A stretch of 64,000 nt of DNA, from positions 62,001-126,000 of the forward strand of contig NZ_JBEPLU010000003.1 of NCBI RefSeq assembly GCF_040545335.1, given 5' to 3'. The DNA comes from Phenylobacterium koreense (GTDB lineage: Bacteria > Pseudomonadota > Alphaproteobacteria > Caulobacterales > Caulobacteraceae). The notes under the pieces were generated by a model. The model worked only from the letters and a program-made list of their open reading frames with translations, ran no database searches and was not told where the DNA came from. Positions 8,623 through 17,425 of the stretch are shown in pieces (the first letter of the stretch is position 1; each line of letters starts with the position of its first letter). Made by a program: the position numbers and the translations under genes.

Positions 8623-9438
8623 TTAGGCGGAGACGCCCGAGGGCGCGTGCTCGCGCGCGATGTCGCCGAGCAGATGGAAGCTAACGTCATGTAACGAGCC
8701 TAATCCGTCGGCGAGCTCGGCTAGGAATAACCGATCTTCCCGTTCCGGATAGGCGTTGTGGTGGAACATCAGCCCGACCACCGACATCCTACGTCGCGCC
8801 AGGCCAATCGCAGCCAGCACGGCCCCGGCGGTCTTCATCCTCACCGATCCGTTGTCGACTGGCACGGCGATCGAAAGCTCGGCGAGGCCGACGTCCCGAC
8901 GCGTGCGTCCGTGATATGATATTCCGGAGCGACCCAGACGCGTGCGGCCCAACAGGCCACCGACGCCATAGACGATGCGATGGCCTCGACTGGCATAGCT
9001 CGAAGCCGAAAGCACCCGCACCCCAGAGGCCTTGAGGGCGACCAGCGTGTTGTAATCGTACTTGTGCTGGGGGGGGGTGAAGATGCTCGAATTGAAGTGG
9101 GCTGCCAGCCGCTCTCGAAGAATCGCCTGCCCAGCTTGAATTATCTCCAGCTGCTCTTGGTAGCTGCGCTCTGGTCCGAACTCATAGAACACGCGTCGCC
9201 CGCCCACCGTCATCTCGTGGGTCAGGCCGTGCTGGCAGAACTCGAAAAGGCCGGCCGCGCGTTCGCGGCGGAACTTGAGATGCTCCGCGCAGTCTTCGGT
9301 AAGGGCCGCCGGAATTATCTGATAGCTGACCGGAAGATTCCGTTGCGCGAAGATGTCCATGAAGCCGGTTAAGGCGGGCGTCAGAGCACCGACGTCGTCG
9401 TCGCGCAAAAAAATGCGCGTATGGTTCTCTTTCAGCAC
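8623..9438 (-). CDS. Polysaccharide deacetylase-like (NodB-fold) protein
   Basis: A 271-residue NodB-homology protein. FLRDDDVG near the N-terminus gives the metal/catalytic aspartates and FCQHGLTHE the metal histidines; FTPPQHKYDYNTL and FHHNAYPE supply the later conserved positions. These enzymes remove N-acetyl groups from hexosamine polymers or short sugars using a divalent metal. There is no signal peptide, so it probably acts in the cytoplasm or on a lipid-linked precursor. The GTG at 9438 is preferred (GGGAG five bases upstream) over the TTG at 9450. It heads a minus-strand run with the GNAT-like and OafA genes. Confidence 0.75.
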   Translation of the reverse strand: MLKENHTRIFLRDDDVGALTPALTGFMDIFAQRNLPVSYQIIPAALTEDCAEHLKFRRERAAGLFEFCQHGLTHEMTVGGRRVFYEFGPERSYQEQLEIIQAGQAILRERLAAHFNSSIFTPPQHKYDYNTLVALKASGVRVLSASSYASRGHRIVYGVGGLLGRTRLGRSGISYHGRTRRDVGLAELSIAVPVDNGSVRMKTAGAVLAAIGLARRRMSVVGLMFHHNAYPEREDRLFLAELADGLGSLHDVSFHLLGDIAREHAPSGVSA

Positions 9439-9547
9439 GGCAGCTCCCAAACGTCGATGAAGGAATGCCGCTCAACGCGGTCATCCCTTATTCTGAACGT
9501 CGTCTCGACGCTGTCCTGCAATTGTGGCGCCAAGATAGAGTAAATTA

Positions 9548-10315
9548 CTACCCCTCCACCACCTCCCGCACCGCCTCGATCCCCGCCGCGGCCAACGCGG
9601 CGGTCAGATCGGCCACAGCCCGCGCCAGTTCGTCGGCGTTGCGGCTGCGCAGCACCAGGTTGGAGCCGAAGCCTTCGGGGTTGAAGAAGGGGTAGCTGCC
9701 CAGGGACATCTCCGGATGGGCCTTGGCCACGGCCTCCAGCGGGGCGGCGATCGTGCCTTCGCCGGAGCCTTCGACGCGCAGGGTTCGGGCGATGGTGACC
9801 ATCCCGCCCCTCAGCCGCGGGCCCACGTCCTCCAGCATGCCGCGCATAATGGTCGGCACGCCGGCCAGCACGAAGACATTGCCGATCATGAAGCCGGGCG
9901 GGCCTTGGACCGGGTTCTTGACCAGCACCCCGCCCACCGGCACTCGCGCCATGCGGCGGCGCGCGGCGTTCAGGTCGTCGCCCCAGCGCGCCCGCATCAT
10001 CGCCATGATCTCCGGATGCTCCTCCAGTTCCACGCCGAAGGCCGCCGCCACCGCGTCGGCGGTGATGTCGTCATGGGTCGGGCCGATGCCGCCGGTGGTG
10101 ATCACGTAGTCATAGCGACCACGCAGGGCGTTCAGGGCCGCGACGATCTCTTCGTGCACATCGGGCACGGTGCGCGCCTCGGCCAGGTCGATGCCCAGCA
10201 CGCCGAGATACCGGGCGATGTCGCGCAGATTGGTGTCCTGGGTCCGCCCCGACAGGATCTCGTCCCCGATAATCATCACCGCGGCGGTCACCCGCTCGCC
10301 CCCCGGACTCCCCAT
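9548..10315 (-). CDS. CinA-like molybdopterin-binding domain protein
   Basis: A 255-residue protein of the MoaB/CinA N-terminal fold. Visible hallmarks are the IIGDEILSGRTQDTN start, the VITTGGIGPTHDDITADAV substrate-binding signature and the VFVLAGVPTIMRGMLED closing motif. It lacks the C-terminal CinA deamidase domain, matching the short competence/damage-inducible protein A family widespread in alphaproteobacteria, often linked to nicotinamide nucleotide or pterin metabolism. The start may be ATG 10315 or GTG at 10291, which has a G-rich tract seven bases upstream. It is divergent from sfsA with 62 bp between them. Confidence 0.85.
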   Translation of the reverse strand: MGSPGGERVTAAVMIIGDEILSGRTQDTNLRDIARYLGVLGIDLAEARTVPDVHEEIVAALNALRGRYDYVITTGGIGPTHDDITADAVAAAFGVELEEHPEIMAMMRARWGDDLNAARRRMARVPVGGVLVKNPVQGPPGFMIGNVFVLAGVPTIMRGMLEDVGPRLRGGMVTIARTLRVEGSGEGTIAAPLEAVAKAHPEMSLGSYPFFNPEGFGSNLVLRSRNADELARAVADLTAALAAAGIEAVREVVEG

Positions 10316-10377
10316 AACCTCGCTCCTCGCCTACATCCGCCGTTCAGTCGTTTTCCAACACCGGACTAACCCCGCCC

Positions 10378-11142
10378 ATGGACTTACCGCAACCGCTCGT
10401 TCGCGGCCGGCTCGTCAGCCGCTACAAGCGCTTCTTCGCCGATGTGGTCCTCGACGACGGCTCTCCCCTCACCGCGCACTGTCCCAATCCGGGAGCGATG
10501 CTGGGGCTCAACGCGCCCGGCCTGCCGGTCTGGCTGTCGAAGTCCGACGATCCCAAGCGCAAGCTGGCCCACACCCTCGAACTGGTCGAGGTGGACGGCG
10601 GCATGGTCGGCATCAACACCATGCACCCCAACCGCCTGGTCGCCGAGGCCCTGGCCGCCGATGCGCTACCCGAGGTCGCCGGCTATTCCAGCCATCGCCG
10701 CGAGGTGAAGTACGGGGTCGGCTCGCGCGTGGACTTCCTGCTGGAGGACCCCGCCCGCGCGCCATGCTGGCTGGAGGTGAAGAACTGTCAAGCAGCTTAC
10801 AACGCGCGGCTCAAACCCGATCACAAGGTCTGGCTCGAAGTAAAAAACGTCCACTTGATGAGGACGCCGGGCCTCGCCGAGTTTCCCGACTGCGTCGCGG
10901 CACGGTCGCTCAAGCATCTGCGCGAACTCGAAGCGATGGTGGCGGAAGGCGACCGCGCCATTGTCTTGTTCGTCGTTCAGCGCGGCGACTGCGAAGCGTT
11001 CAAGGCTTGCCACGAACTCGATCCCGCCTTTGCACGAGGGCTGGATCAGGCCGCCGACGCTGGTGTGGAGGTGTTGATCTACGCGTGCGACGTGGCGATC
11101 AGCGGACTGAAAATCTCTCACCGAATTCCTTGGGCGCGCTGA
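10378..11142 (+). CDS. sfsA: SfsA-family nuclease, hybrid with duplicated active-site strand
   Basis: A 254-residue SfsA (sugar fermentation stimulation) protein, a DNA-binding PD-(D/E)XK nuclease-fold family. Residues 1-136 run as expected through VDFLLE..CWLEVKN, the D..ExK nuclease strand. Then 21 residues follow (C137 to N157) that end in a second WLEVKN, after which a normal SfsA C-terminus continues ([15 protein letters not shown]...). A second SfsA C-terminus lies at 11614-11943 next to map. This indicates that an insert supplied a replacement tail while the native tail was left behind. Whether the enzyme tolerates the 21-residue insert beside its active site is unknown. ATG at 10378. 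Confidence 0.85.
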   Translation: MDLPQPLVRGRLVSRYKRFFADVVLDDGSPLTAHCPNPGAMLGLNAPGLPVWLSKSDDPKRKLAHTLELVEVDGGMVGINTMHPNRLVAEALAADALPEVAGYSSHRREVKYGVGSRVDFLLEDPARAPCWLEVKNCQAAYNARLKPDHKVWLEVKNVHLMRTPGLAEFPDCVAARSLKHLRELEAMVAEGDRAIVLFVVQRGDCEAFKACHELDPAFARGLDQAADAGVEVLIYACDVAISGLKISHRIPWAR

Positions 11143-11622
11143 CCCAACTGGTCGCCGATTTCGCTGCAACCCGTCAGCAACCTTGCACCGCATCCCGCAA
11201 CCTCTACCGTCAGCGATATGATGCACCCCGCTCCGCTTTCAACGCTTGAGAATATCTACCTCGAAGATAGCTACTTTCTGGGCATGTTGGCCGTGGGCAG
11301 CGATCTGAAGCTACGCGGACTGTTCGCATTGACCGGGGATCATCCGGATTACGCGCCGCCGAAGCCCGGAGAACAGCACTGCTATCGAGAAGGCGACATC
11401 GTCATTTCGGGCCTTAAGGTCACGAAATGGCAGGCTGGCGCTCACCCCACAATTCTGGTCGGCCCGGACACAGAACTGGATTTCGGTAGCATCGGCATCG
11501 GCGCGAACGACGATGGGTATTGGGTAGAAACGGAATGGTTCGAGATGTCATTCCAAGCCGATAGCGTGAAGGCGGTTTTGGATGGAGTGGAACGCTAAGG
11601 TCGAAAGCGGGCTGTGAAGAAC
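10777..11622 (+). mobile_element. 837-bp insert in sfsA bounded by 9-bp direct repeats
   Basis: GTGAAGAAC occurs at 10777-10785 and again at 11614-11622, in both cases encoding VKN of the SfsA ExK strand. Between them lie a foreign-looking sfsA 3' end and one cargo ORF (11218-11598). Removing one 837-bp unit would rejoin residues 1-136 to the tail at 11623-11943 and restore one normal gene reading [13 protein letters not shown]. No transposase or integrase is present. This resembles either a collapsed integrative element that restored its target gene or a recombination/duplication scar. Confidence 0.6.
11218..11598 (+). CDS. Uncharacterised protein carried on the sfsA insert
   Basis: A 126-residue soluble protein that I do not recognise. 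It is rich in aromatic and acidic residues (LENIYLEDSYFLGMLAVGSDLKL, a WFEMSFQ near the end) and has no signal peptide or membrane helix. The fold feel is beta-rich, as in many small immunity-type proteins, but I see no diagnostic motif. It lies wholly inside the 837-bp insert that splits sfsA, so it arrived with that insert. ATG at 11218 or 11221; no clear ribosome-binding site is visible. Confidence 0.5.
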   Translation: MMHPAPLSTLENIYLEDSYFLGMLAVGSDLKLRGLFALTGDHPDYAPPKPGEQHCYREGDIVISGLKVTKWQAGAHPTILVGPDTELDFGSIGIGANDDGYWVETEWFEMSFQADSVKAVLDGVER

Positions 11623-11943
11623 CTCCACCTGCGCCGTTCTGGCACACTGGCGGAGTTTCCCGACTGCGTGGCGGCCCGCTCGCTGAAACATCTGGCCGAG
11701 CTGAAGGCCATGGTCGCCGAGGGCCACCGCGCCGTCATGCTGTTCGTCATCCAGCGCACCGACTGCGACAGCTTCGCCGCCTGCGCCGAACTCGACCCTA
11801 AGTATGCGGCCGGACTGATCGACGCGGCGCGGGCAGGCGTTGAAGTCCTGTGCTATGATTGCGACATAAGCCCCAGCGCCATCCGCATCGCACGCCCGGT
11901 TCCGTGGCGCGACGCGGCGCTTACGGAAGCCGAAAGAAACTGA
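11614..11943 (+). pseudogene. sfsA: Orphan native sfsA 3' fragment
   Basis: An open frame whose translation ([26 protein letters not shown] onward) matches the C-terminal half of SfsA and duplicates residues 158-254 of the hybrid gene upstream. It lacks the DNA-binding N-terminus and the full nuclease strand, keeping only VKN at its start. Its TGA ends two bases before the map ATG, the spacing expected of the original sfsA-map operon, so this is probably the native tail displaced by the insert. It may be translated from GTG 11614, but a functional product is unlikely. Confidence 0.75.
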
Positions 11944-11945
11944 CC

Positions 11946-12764
11946 ATGAACGACGTCCTCGACGCAGAGCACCGCACCGGACAGATCCGCATCCACGACG
12001 CTGAAGCCTTCGAAGGCATGCGCGTGGCTGGCAAGCTGGCCGCCGAGTGCCTGGACATGCTGGTCCCGCATGTCGTGCCCGGCGTGGTCACCGAGCATCT
12101 GGACGACCTGGCCCGTGAGTTCATCCTTGACCACGGCGCGATCCCCGCCTGCCTGTTCTATCGCGGCTACGGCAAGACCACCTGCATCTCGCCCAACCAC
12201 ATTGTCTGCCACGGCATTCCCGGCGACCGGGTCCTGCGTGAGGGTGACATCGCCAATATCGACGTCACCGTCATCGTCGACGGCTGGCACGGCGACACCA
12301 GCCGCATGTATGGCGTCGGCGCGGTCGCGCCGCGGGCCAAGCGCCTGGTCGACATCACCTATGAGGCGCTGGAGCGCGGCTTGGCCGAGGTGCGGCCCGG
12401 GGCGCGCACCGGCGACATCGGCCACGCGATCCAGTCCTACGTCGAGTCCATGCGCTGCTCCGTGGTGCGCGACTTCTGCGGCCACGGCCTGGGCAAGGTG
12501 TTCCACGACGCGCCGAACATCCTGCACTTCGGCCAGAAGGGCACGGGCGAGATCCTGCGCCCGGGCATGTTCTTCACCATCGAACCCATGGTGAACCTGG
12601 GCAAATATCAGGTGAAGGTGCTGTCCGACGGCTGGACGGCGGTGACCCGCGACAAGTCGCTCTCGGCCCAGTGCGAGCATTCCATCGGCGTGACAGAAGA
12701 TGGCTATGAAGTCTTCACCAGCTCGCCAAAAGGGATTTTCAAGCCTCCCATTCAGAGCGCCTGA
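11946..12764 (+). CDS. map: Methionine aminopeptidase type I
   Basis: A 272-residue MetAP-I that removes N-terminal Met from nascent proteins. The metal ligands are visible: D in NIDVTVIVDGWHGDTSRM (two Asp), H in DFCGHGLGKVFHD, and E in MFFTIEPMVN and in CEHSIGV near the C-terminus. HGLG and GVHD-like spacing are typical. ATG at 11946 starts two bases after the orphan sfsA tail; longer upstream readings are in the sfsA frame-shadow. It is probably co-transcribed with sfsA. Essential housekeeping gene, normal length. Confidence 0.95.
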   Translation: MNDVLDAEHRTGQIRIHDAEAFEGMRVAGKLAAECLDMLVPHVVPGVVTEHLDDLAREFILDHGAIPACLFYRGYGKTTCISPNHIVCHGIPGDRVLREGDIANIDVTVIVDGWHGDTSRMYGVGAVAPRAKRLVDITYEALERGLAEVRPGARTGDIGHAIQSYVESMRCSVVRDFCGHGLGKVFHDAPNILHFGQKGTGEILRPGMFFTIEPMVNLGKYQVKVLSDGWTAVTRDKSLSAQCEHSIGVTEDGYEVFTSSPKGIFKPPIQSA

Positions 12765-12947
12765 GCCTCCGGTGCGGCCTTTGGACCGCCTAAGCTCGTT
12801 GCAGACGTTTCTCCCCGGGCCGGCACGCTGCGTTGGCGCGTTGCGCCAGTTGGAGACATTGCCCTCCCGCCCTGAAGCGGATTTAGTAGTGGGTCTGCAA
12901 TCAGGCGCTTTGGCTTCGACCGCTGCCGACCCTTTGCGGACGTTGGC

Positions 12948-13217
12948 CTAGGCCGCGGTCTTCACGACATTGACGAGTGCCAGTCCTTGCATCGCGTTTG
13001 CATTTGCGCACCAAACGCCCGCGAGCCCATTCAGAGGGACTAGGCCGTAATCAAAGTCCTCAAAAGCGGCTGCAACCTCCTCCGAAACAGAGTGGGCAAT
13101 TTGATCTGAGCTCAGCATGCCGATCCAATCGCGGACTGCCGCTCTTTCGTCAGCAGCGCAGGTCTGGGCCACATAGGTGCCGCCCGCATAGTCGAGCATG
13201 ATCGTATAGAGATGCAT
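12948..13217 (-). CDS. Small conserved-looking cytoplasmic protein
   Basis: An 89-residue protein starting MHLYTIMLDYAGGTYVAQTCAADERAAVRDW, with a central acidic helix and an ending of VPLNGLAGVWCANANAMQGLALVNVV. The opening (LYTIMLDYAGGTY.SQ) resembles a widespread family of short uncharacterised proteobacterial proteins; I know no function. No signal peptide or membrane helix. It stands alone at the left edge of the accessory region, convergent with map. Confidence 0.55.
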   Translation of the reverse strand: MHLYTIMLDYAGGTYVAQTCAADERAAVRDWIGMLSSDQIAHSVSEEVAAAFEDFDYGLVPLNGLAGVWCANANAMQGLALVNVVKTAA

Positions 13218-13539
13218 GTCTCATGCTCGCACGACGTCGCGCCATTCCCAACGTCCGCAATCCACCCTGAAGCGACGAACAACAGGTCAACTCTGCGGAG
13301 CGGAGCGCGGGCGGCGAACGAATGACCGCCTGGCGCCAGGACCGGACATAGGCCGCCTACCCGGAATCGGACATTACGAGTGGGGGCCCACCGGGAGCCT
13401 GCCACCTGCGACGGTTCACAATTCCCACGGACGCGGTCGCACCAAGAACGCGCTTCAAAGCATCCGAGTATCGGCCCGAAACCTGTTCCCACACGCGGCG
13501 AACTCCTACAGTCACGCTGTAGAATCGGCAGAGGTCCTC

Positions 13540-14511
13540 GTGGACACAATCCTCAGCAACGCCGTGCAATCCATCCAGATCGGCATGGAAGACTCCAAGT
13601 CGCCCGATCCAAGGCGCGTGCTCTCGGCGATCCGCAACGTCCAGGCCGGCATCCTCCTGCTCTGCAAGGAGAAACTACGGCTCCTGTCGCCGCTCGGAAG
13701 TGACGAGGTCTTGGTCCGAGAACGCATCGCGCCACATCTGAACGCCGCCGGCGAGCTCACGTTTCGGGGTACCGGCCCCAAAACCGTTGATCAGCACCAG
13801 ATCAAGGAGCGCTTCAAGACGCTCGGCGTGAAGGTGAATTGGGGGCCTCTCGATAAGCTGACCGGGTACAGGAACAACCTGGAGCATTACGCCTTTAGCG
13901 GCGCTCGAAGCGAACTGACGGAGGCGCTGGGCCAAGCCGCTGTCATCATCCAGGAGCTGGTAGAAGACGTCCTTGCCCTCGATCCGGCATCATTGCTTGG
14001 AGCTGACTGTTGGGAGGCTCTCCTCGAGTCGGAAGCGCTCTATGAGCTCGCGCTGACGAAGTGCAGATACACGATTGCAGCTATCCGCTGGATCTCCCCA
14101 GCCATGGGTCAAGCAGTCGAAGACATTGAATGCAGCGTCTGCGGCTCTCAGCTTATCGAGCAGGCGGATGTAACGAACACCGATCAACGTCGCGCAACCT
14201 TCCGCTGCATCGTCTGCCACATGGAATGTAGTGCGGAAGAGATCGTGCCATTCGCGCTGTCCAAGCACCTTTTCGCTGACGCCTACCTGGCCATGACAGA
14301 CGGTGGCGAGTGGCCGCTCGGGGACTGCCCATCCTGCGGCGTAGCCGGCGCGATCCCCTTAGGCGAGGGCGAACGGATCTGCGCCCTATGTGGCGACGGC
14401 TTTCCGGAAGCCAGCTGCGCCGTTTGCCATGCGGCGCTTTCAGTCGATGAAATCTCGGAGAACGGCAGCCTCTGCGCTTACCACTTACATCAAGCGCTCA
14501 AGGACGACTAA
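13540..14511 (+). CDS. HEPN-like helical protein with C-terminal zinc ribbons
   Basis: The preferred start is GTG at 13540 (AGAGG five bases upstream), giving 323 residues; the open frame extends to 13216, but that stretch reads as low-complexity shadow. Residues 1-150 are helical and include RRVLSAIRNVQAGILLLCKEKL and KLTGYRNNLEHYAFSG, where RNNLEHY resembles the RN..EHY core of HEPN-like or abortive-infection helical domains. The C-terminal third has CxxC pairs (CSVCGSQL...CIVCHMEC, CPSCGVAG, CALCGDG...CAVC) that should bind zinc. It lies 100 bp upstream of the GHKL-nuclease gene on the same strand. Role unknown; defence partner is one possibility. Confidence 0.6.
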   Translation: MDTILSNAVQSIQIGMEDSKSPDPRRVLSAIRNVQAGILLLCKEKLRLLSPLGSDEVLVRERIAPHLNAAGELTFRGTGPKTVDQHQIKERFKTLGVKVNWGPLDKLTGYRNNLEHYAFSGARSELTEALGQAAVIIQELVEDVLALDPASLLGADCWEALLESEALYELALTKCRYTIAAIRWISPAMGQAVEDIECSVCGSQLIEQADVTNTDQRRATFRCIVCHMECSAEEIVPFALSKHLFADAYLAMTDGGEWPLGDCPSCGVAGAIPLGEGERICALCGDGFPEASCAVCHAALSVDEISENGSLCAYHLHQALKDD

Positions 14512-14612
14512 AGACCTCGCTCAAATGCTCGCCGTAACTCCGTTGCCCCTCAATACTCAACGGCGCGCCCTGACCTGGCCGATGTCCGATTCTGTCGTGA
14601 GAAGGCGAGAAC

Positions 14613-16595
14613 TTGTGGACGATCGCCCCCGGACCACGCTTAAGCTCCACTGTGGAAACAAACGTGCAACAGTCAGTTCTCTTTGACGAACGGTTCTTAG
14701 AGCGGCACGCTGGCCCGATCATCTCCGATCCGGCCGTCGCCATCGTTGAACTCGTCGCTAACGCGTGGGACGCTTGGGCCACTCGGGTTGAGGTTGTTTG
14801 GCGTGAAGGCGCCAAAGGGCTGCTGTTTTCGATACGCGACAACGGCAAGGGGCTGACCGCGGATCAATTCCGGCGTCGCTGGGGCACCCTGGACTACAAC
14901 CGCTTGACTGAAGAAGGCGAACTCTCCGAGCCGCCGCCTGAGCTCGACGGCTATAGCCTTCGCAAGGCGTACGGTCGAAACGGAAGGGGGCGCCACGCAG
15001 CATTCCGGTTCGGCAATCCGTATGAGGTGAGAACCTGGCGCGACGGCCGCGAAGCCCGCTTCGAGGTGAGCCGCGATCCTGTCCTGCCGTTCAAGATTGA
15101 GCAGATTGGTGCACGCGACGGCGCTTCCGGCCATGGAACAGAGATCGTGGCTGAGGGCGGAGCTGGGGGTGTTCTGAGTGATCAGTCTCTGCGCGAAGTC
15201 ATCGGCACGAGGTTCCTTTCCGATCCAAACTTCTTAGTCACGGTGAATGGCACCCAGGTGACTTTCGAAGACGTGCCGTCGGGAAAGCTGCGGCGCGAAA
15301 CCATCGAGGTTCCGGAATTCGGCTCCGTCAATCTGACCGTCATCGACACGCTTAGGGCAGATAAGACCACGCGCCAGCATGGTATCGCTTGGTGGGTCGA
15401 CAATCGGCTCGTCGGATCTCCAGGCTGGGTGGGATTTGATCACGAACGGATCCTCGACGGTCGCACCGCTGAGGCCAAGCGGTTCATTTTCATCGTGCAG
15501 GCGGACTTCTTGTCCACTCACAATGCCGTCCTCACCGATTGGACCGGCTTCAACCCAAACATTTCCGCTTGGTTGACGACGCGCAACCTCGTTCACAACA
15601 AGATTAGGGAGGTCCTGGCTGAAGTCACAAGCGAACGCCGGAAAGAGACGAAGGAAGCCATCCGCGCCCACCTGAGCACCACCATCAGGAAGTTGCCGCC
15701 GTTGGGCCGGGATCGTTGGAGTACCTTCCTGGACACTGTGGTCGACCAGTGCACAAGCATCAGCCCGACCGAAGTTGAACAGGTCGCCGAGATCCTGGCC
15801 AAGCTTGAACTGAGCCAATCCCAGTATGGACTGATCCAACAGCTCCACGAGATGAAGCCAGGCGAACTGGACGATCTCAACAAGCTTCTCGCCGACTGGA
15901 GCTTACGGGCCGCAAAGTTGGCGCTGGACGAAATCCAATCCCGTCTCAGCCTCATTGCAGAGCTGGACGAGAAGCTTCGGGACCCGGCAGTGTACGAAGT
16001 TGGTGACTTGCAGCCGTTGTTCGAGCGCAGCCTTTGGGTGTTCGGTCCCGAGTTCGAGAGCCTGGAGTTCACCAGCAATCGGGGCATGACCGAGGTGATT
16101 GCGAAGCTCTTTGCCGGCAAGCAGAAGGGGTCGTTGCAGCGTCCCGATTTCGTGATCGTGCCCGATGGGAGCGTGGGCTTCTACAGCCGCGACTCCCACG
16201 ACGCGGGCCATGACGTTGATGGCGTCGCTCGGCTCGTTGTGGCCGAGATCAAGCGGCCTGGCGTCACGATCGGTGCCGATGAGAAGGCTCAGCCATGGCG
16301 CTACGTGAAGGAGCTGATCGAAAAAGGCCTCCTCACCAAGGCGGCCACAATCACTTGCTATGTTCTAGGTTCGCAGGTGGACCCTGCGGAGTCGGGCGAT
16401 GATCGGCGGTGGGACGATCGCGTGCTGATCCGTCCTATGAGCTACAACACGTTCGTACGACGCGCAGAAAAGCGCATGCTCGGCCTCCGAGACAAACTTC
16501 GCGACGCGCCGTTCCTCCGTGAGGTCGGGCTGGACGCGGATGAGTTTGTTCACGGCCCTCGAAGCAGACCGACCGAACTACAATTCGAGGCGTAA
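14613..16595 (+). CDS. GHKL ATPase fused to PD-(D/E)XK nuclease-like domain
   Basis: A 660-residue protein. The N-terminus is an Hsp90/MutL/MORC-type ATPase: N-box VELVANAWDAWATRV (E46, N50), RDNGKGL at 75-81 and GRNGRGRHAAFRFG from residue 121. A helical linker follows (about 330-480). The C-terminal domain has RPDFVIVPDG (D512), then VVAEIKRP (E545, K547), then QPWRY, the order of a PD-(D/E)XK nuclease with its trailing Q. MutL/MORC-like ATPases are known in prokaryotic restriction-type systems, so a nucleic-acid-targeting defence role is plausible. The start may be GTG 14613 or GTG 14652, the latter giving an N-terminus typical of such ATPases. No methyltransferase is nearby. Confidence 0.75.
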   Translation: MWTIAPGPRLSSTVETNVQQSVLFDERFLERHAGPIISDPAVAIVELVANAWDAWATRVEVVWREGAKGLLFSIRDNGKGLTADQFRRRWGTLDYNRLTEEGELSEPPPELDGYSLRKAYGRNGRGRHAAFRFGNPYEVRTWRDGREARFEVSRDPVLPFKIEQIGARDGASGHGTEIVAEGGAGGVLSDQSLREVIGTRFLSDPNFLVTVNGTQVTFEDVPSGKLRRETIEVPEFGSVNLTVIDTLRADKTTRQHGIAWWVDNRLVGSPGWVGFDHERILDGRTAEAKRFIFIVQADFLSTHNAVLTDWTGFNPNISAWLTTRNLVHNKIREVLAEVTSERRKETKEAIRAHLSTTIRKLPPLGRDRWSTFLDTVVDQCTSISPTEVEQVAEILAKLELSQSQYGLIQQLHEMKPGELDDLNKLLADWSLRAAKLALDEIQSRLSLIAELDEKLRDPAVYEVGDLQPLFERSLWVFGPEFESLEFTSNRGMTEVIAKLFAGKQKGSLQRPDFVIVPDGSVGFYSRDSHDAGHDVDGVARLVVAEIKRPGVTIGADEKAQPWRYVKELIEKGLLTKAATITCYVLGSQVDPAESGDDRRWDDRVLIRPMSYNTFVRRAEKRMLGLRDKLRDAPFLREVGLDADEFVHGPRSRPTELQFEA

Positions 16596-16723
16596 GTATT
16601 TTCGGTCCTGGAGGTTATGCGGCCGACTAGCACCAGCAGCGTTGACGATGCACTAGATGCGGGACTGTTCGGCAGTGCGGCACGTTGCTGCGGCCGCCCA
16701 CAAGCCGTGCCATAGAGACAAGA

Positions 16724-17416
16724 ATGCCTATCCAAGTCGACGACGCGAATGCCGCCGCCAATCTCTGGGAAACGCTGATTCCGGCAGGTGTGGGCTTACT
16801 CGGCGTACTTCTCGGCGGTGCGATCCAGACTTACTCGTCGAGCAGCGTCTCAAACCAGCAGCGACGTGATCGCCTCTTAGACGAGGCGAAGGCGCGCGAG
16901 CGAGAGGCCGCCAAGGAAGAAGCTCAACGACAGTTCGTAAGAGCGGTGTTGGCCCGGCATCTCGAAGCCTTTGCTCGTAGTTGCGCGGAGGCGATGTGGC
17001 ACAATGGCAATCCAGAAATTGACGGTGCTGCGGCACCACCCAGCTTTCCAGCTTGGCCGGCGGTACAGTGGGAGCTGCTAGGCTCTTCGGAAATGATCCG
17101 CATTCGGGATATTGAAATCCGTGTCGCAATTCTACGCGACAGCACCGAAGGCGCTGTCATCTATGGAGCGTCACACGAGGACGAAGCGCGAAGCTTCTAC
17201 GCTGAAGGCGCGGCAGCCATTGGCCTGGAAGCTTGGAATCTCGCCCAGCGTCTCAGAACCGATGCTGGCGTTGATGCATTTCGCTTTCCTCGCGAAGGCG
17301 CAAACTACGCCGAGGCGCTCCAGGATCACGTGGAGCACATTGCACAGCGAGAACGTGAGGCTAGAGAGCGAAGGGCGGCGCGAATTGCCGCGGGAGATTC
17401 TGATCTTGTCGATTAG
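16724..17416 (+). CDS. Membrane-anchored coiled-coil protein
   Basis: A 230-residue protein of unknown family. After a short N-terminus there is one hydrophobic segment (LIPAGVGLLGVLLGGAIQTY, about residues 16-35), then a charged, probably coiled-coil stretch (RRDRLLDEAKAREREAAKEEAQRQF), then a soluble domain with FRFPREGANYAEALQDHVEHIAQRERE at the end. ATG at 16724 is chosen over upstream readings because the N-terminus then leads straight into the membrane helix. It follows the GHKL-nuclease gene on the same strand with 128 bp between and faces the helicase gene. It could be a membrane sensor or effector of the island, but nothing in the sequence proves that. Confidence 0.5.
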   Translation: MPIQVDDANAAANLWETLIPAGVGLLGVLLGGAIQTYSSSSVSNQQRRDRLLDEAKAREREAAKEEAQRQFVRAVLARHLEAFARSCAEAMWHNGNPEIDGAAAPPSFPAWPAVQWELLGSSEMIRIRDIEIRVAILRDSTEGAVIYGASHEDEARSFYAEGAAAIGLEAWNLAQRLRTDAGVDAFRFPREGANYAEALQDHVEHIAQREREARERRAARIAAGDSDLVD

Positions 17417-17425
17417 CCTGCCAAC

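Noticed and set aside
13216..13539. N-terminal extension of the zinc-ribbon protein to 13216.
   Set aside because: The stretch reads as Arg/Ser/Pro-rich shadow, while GTG 13540 has an AGAGG site and starts a well-formed helical domain. I see no other gene in this 320-bp gap.
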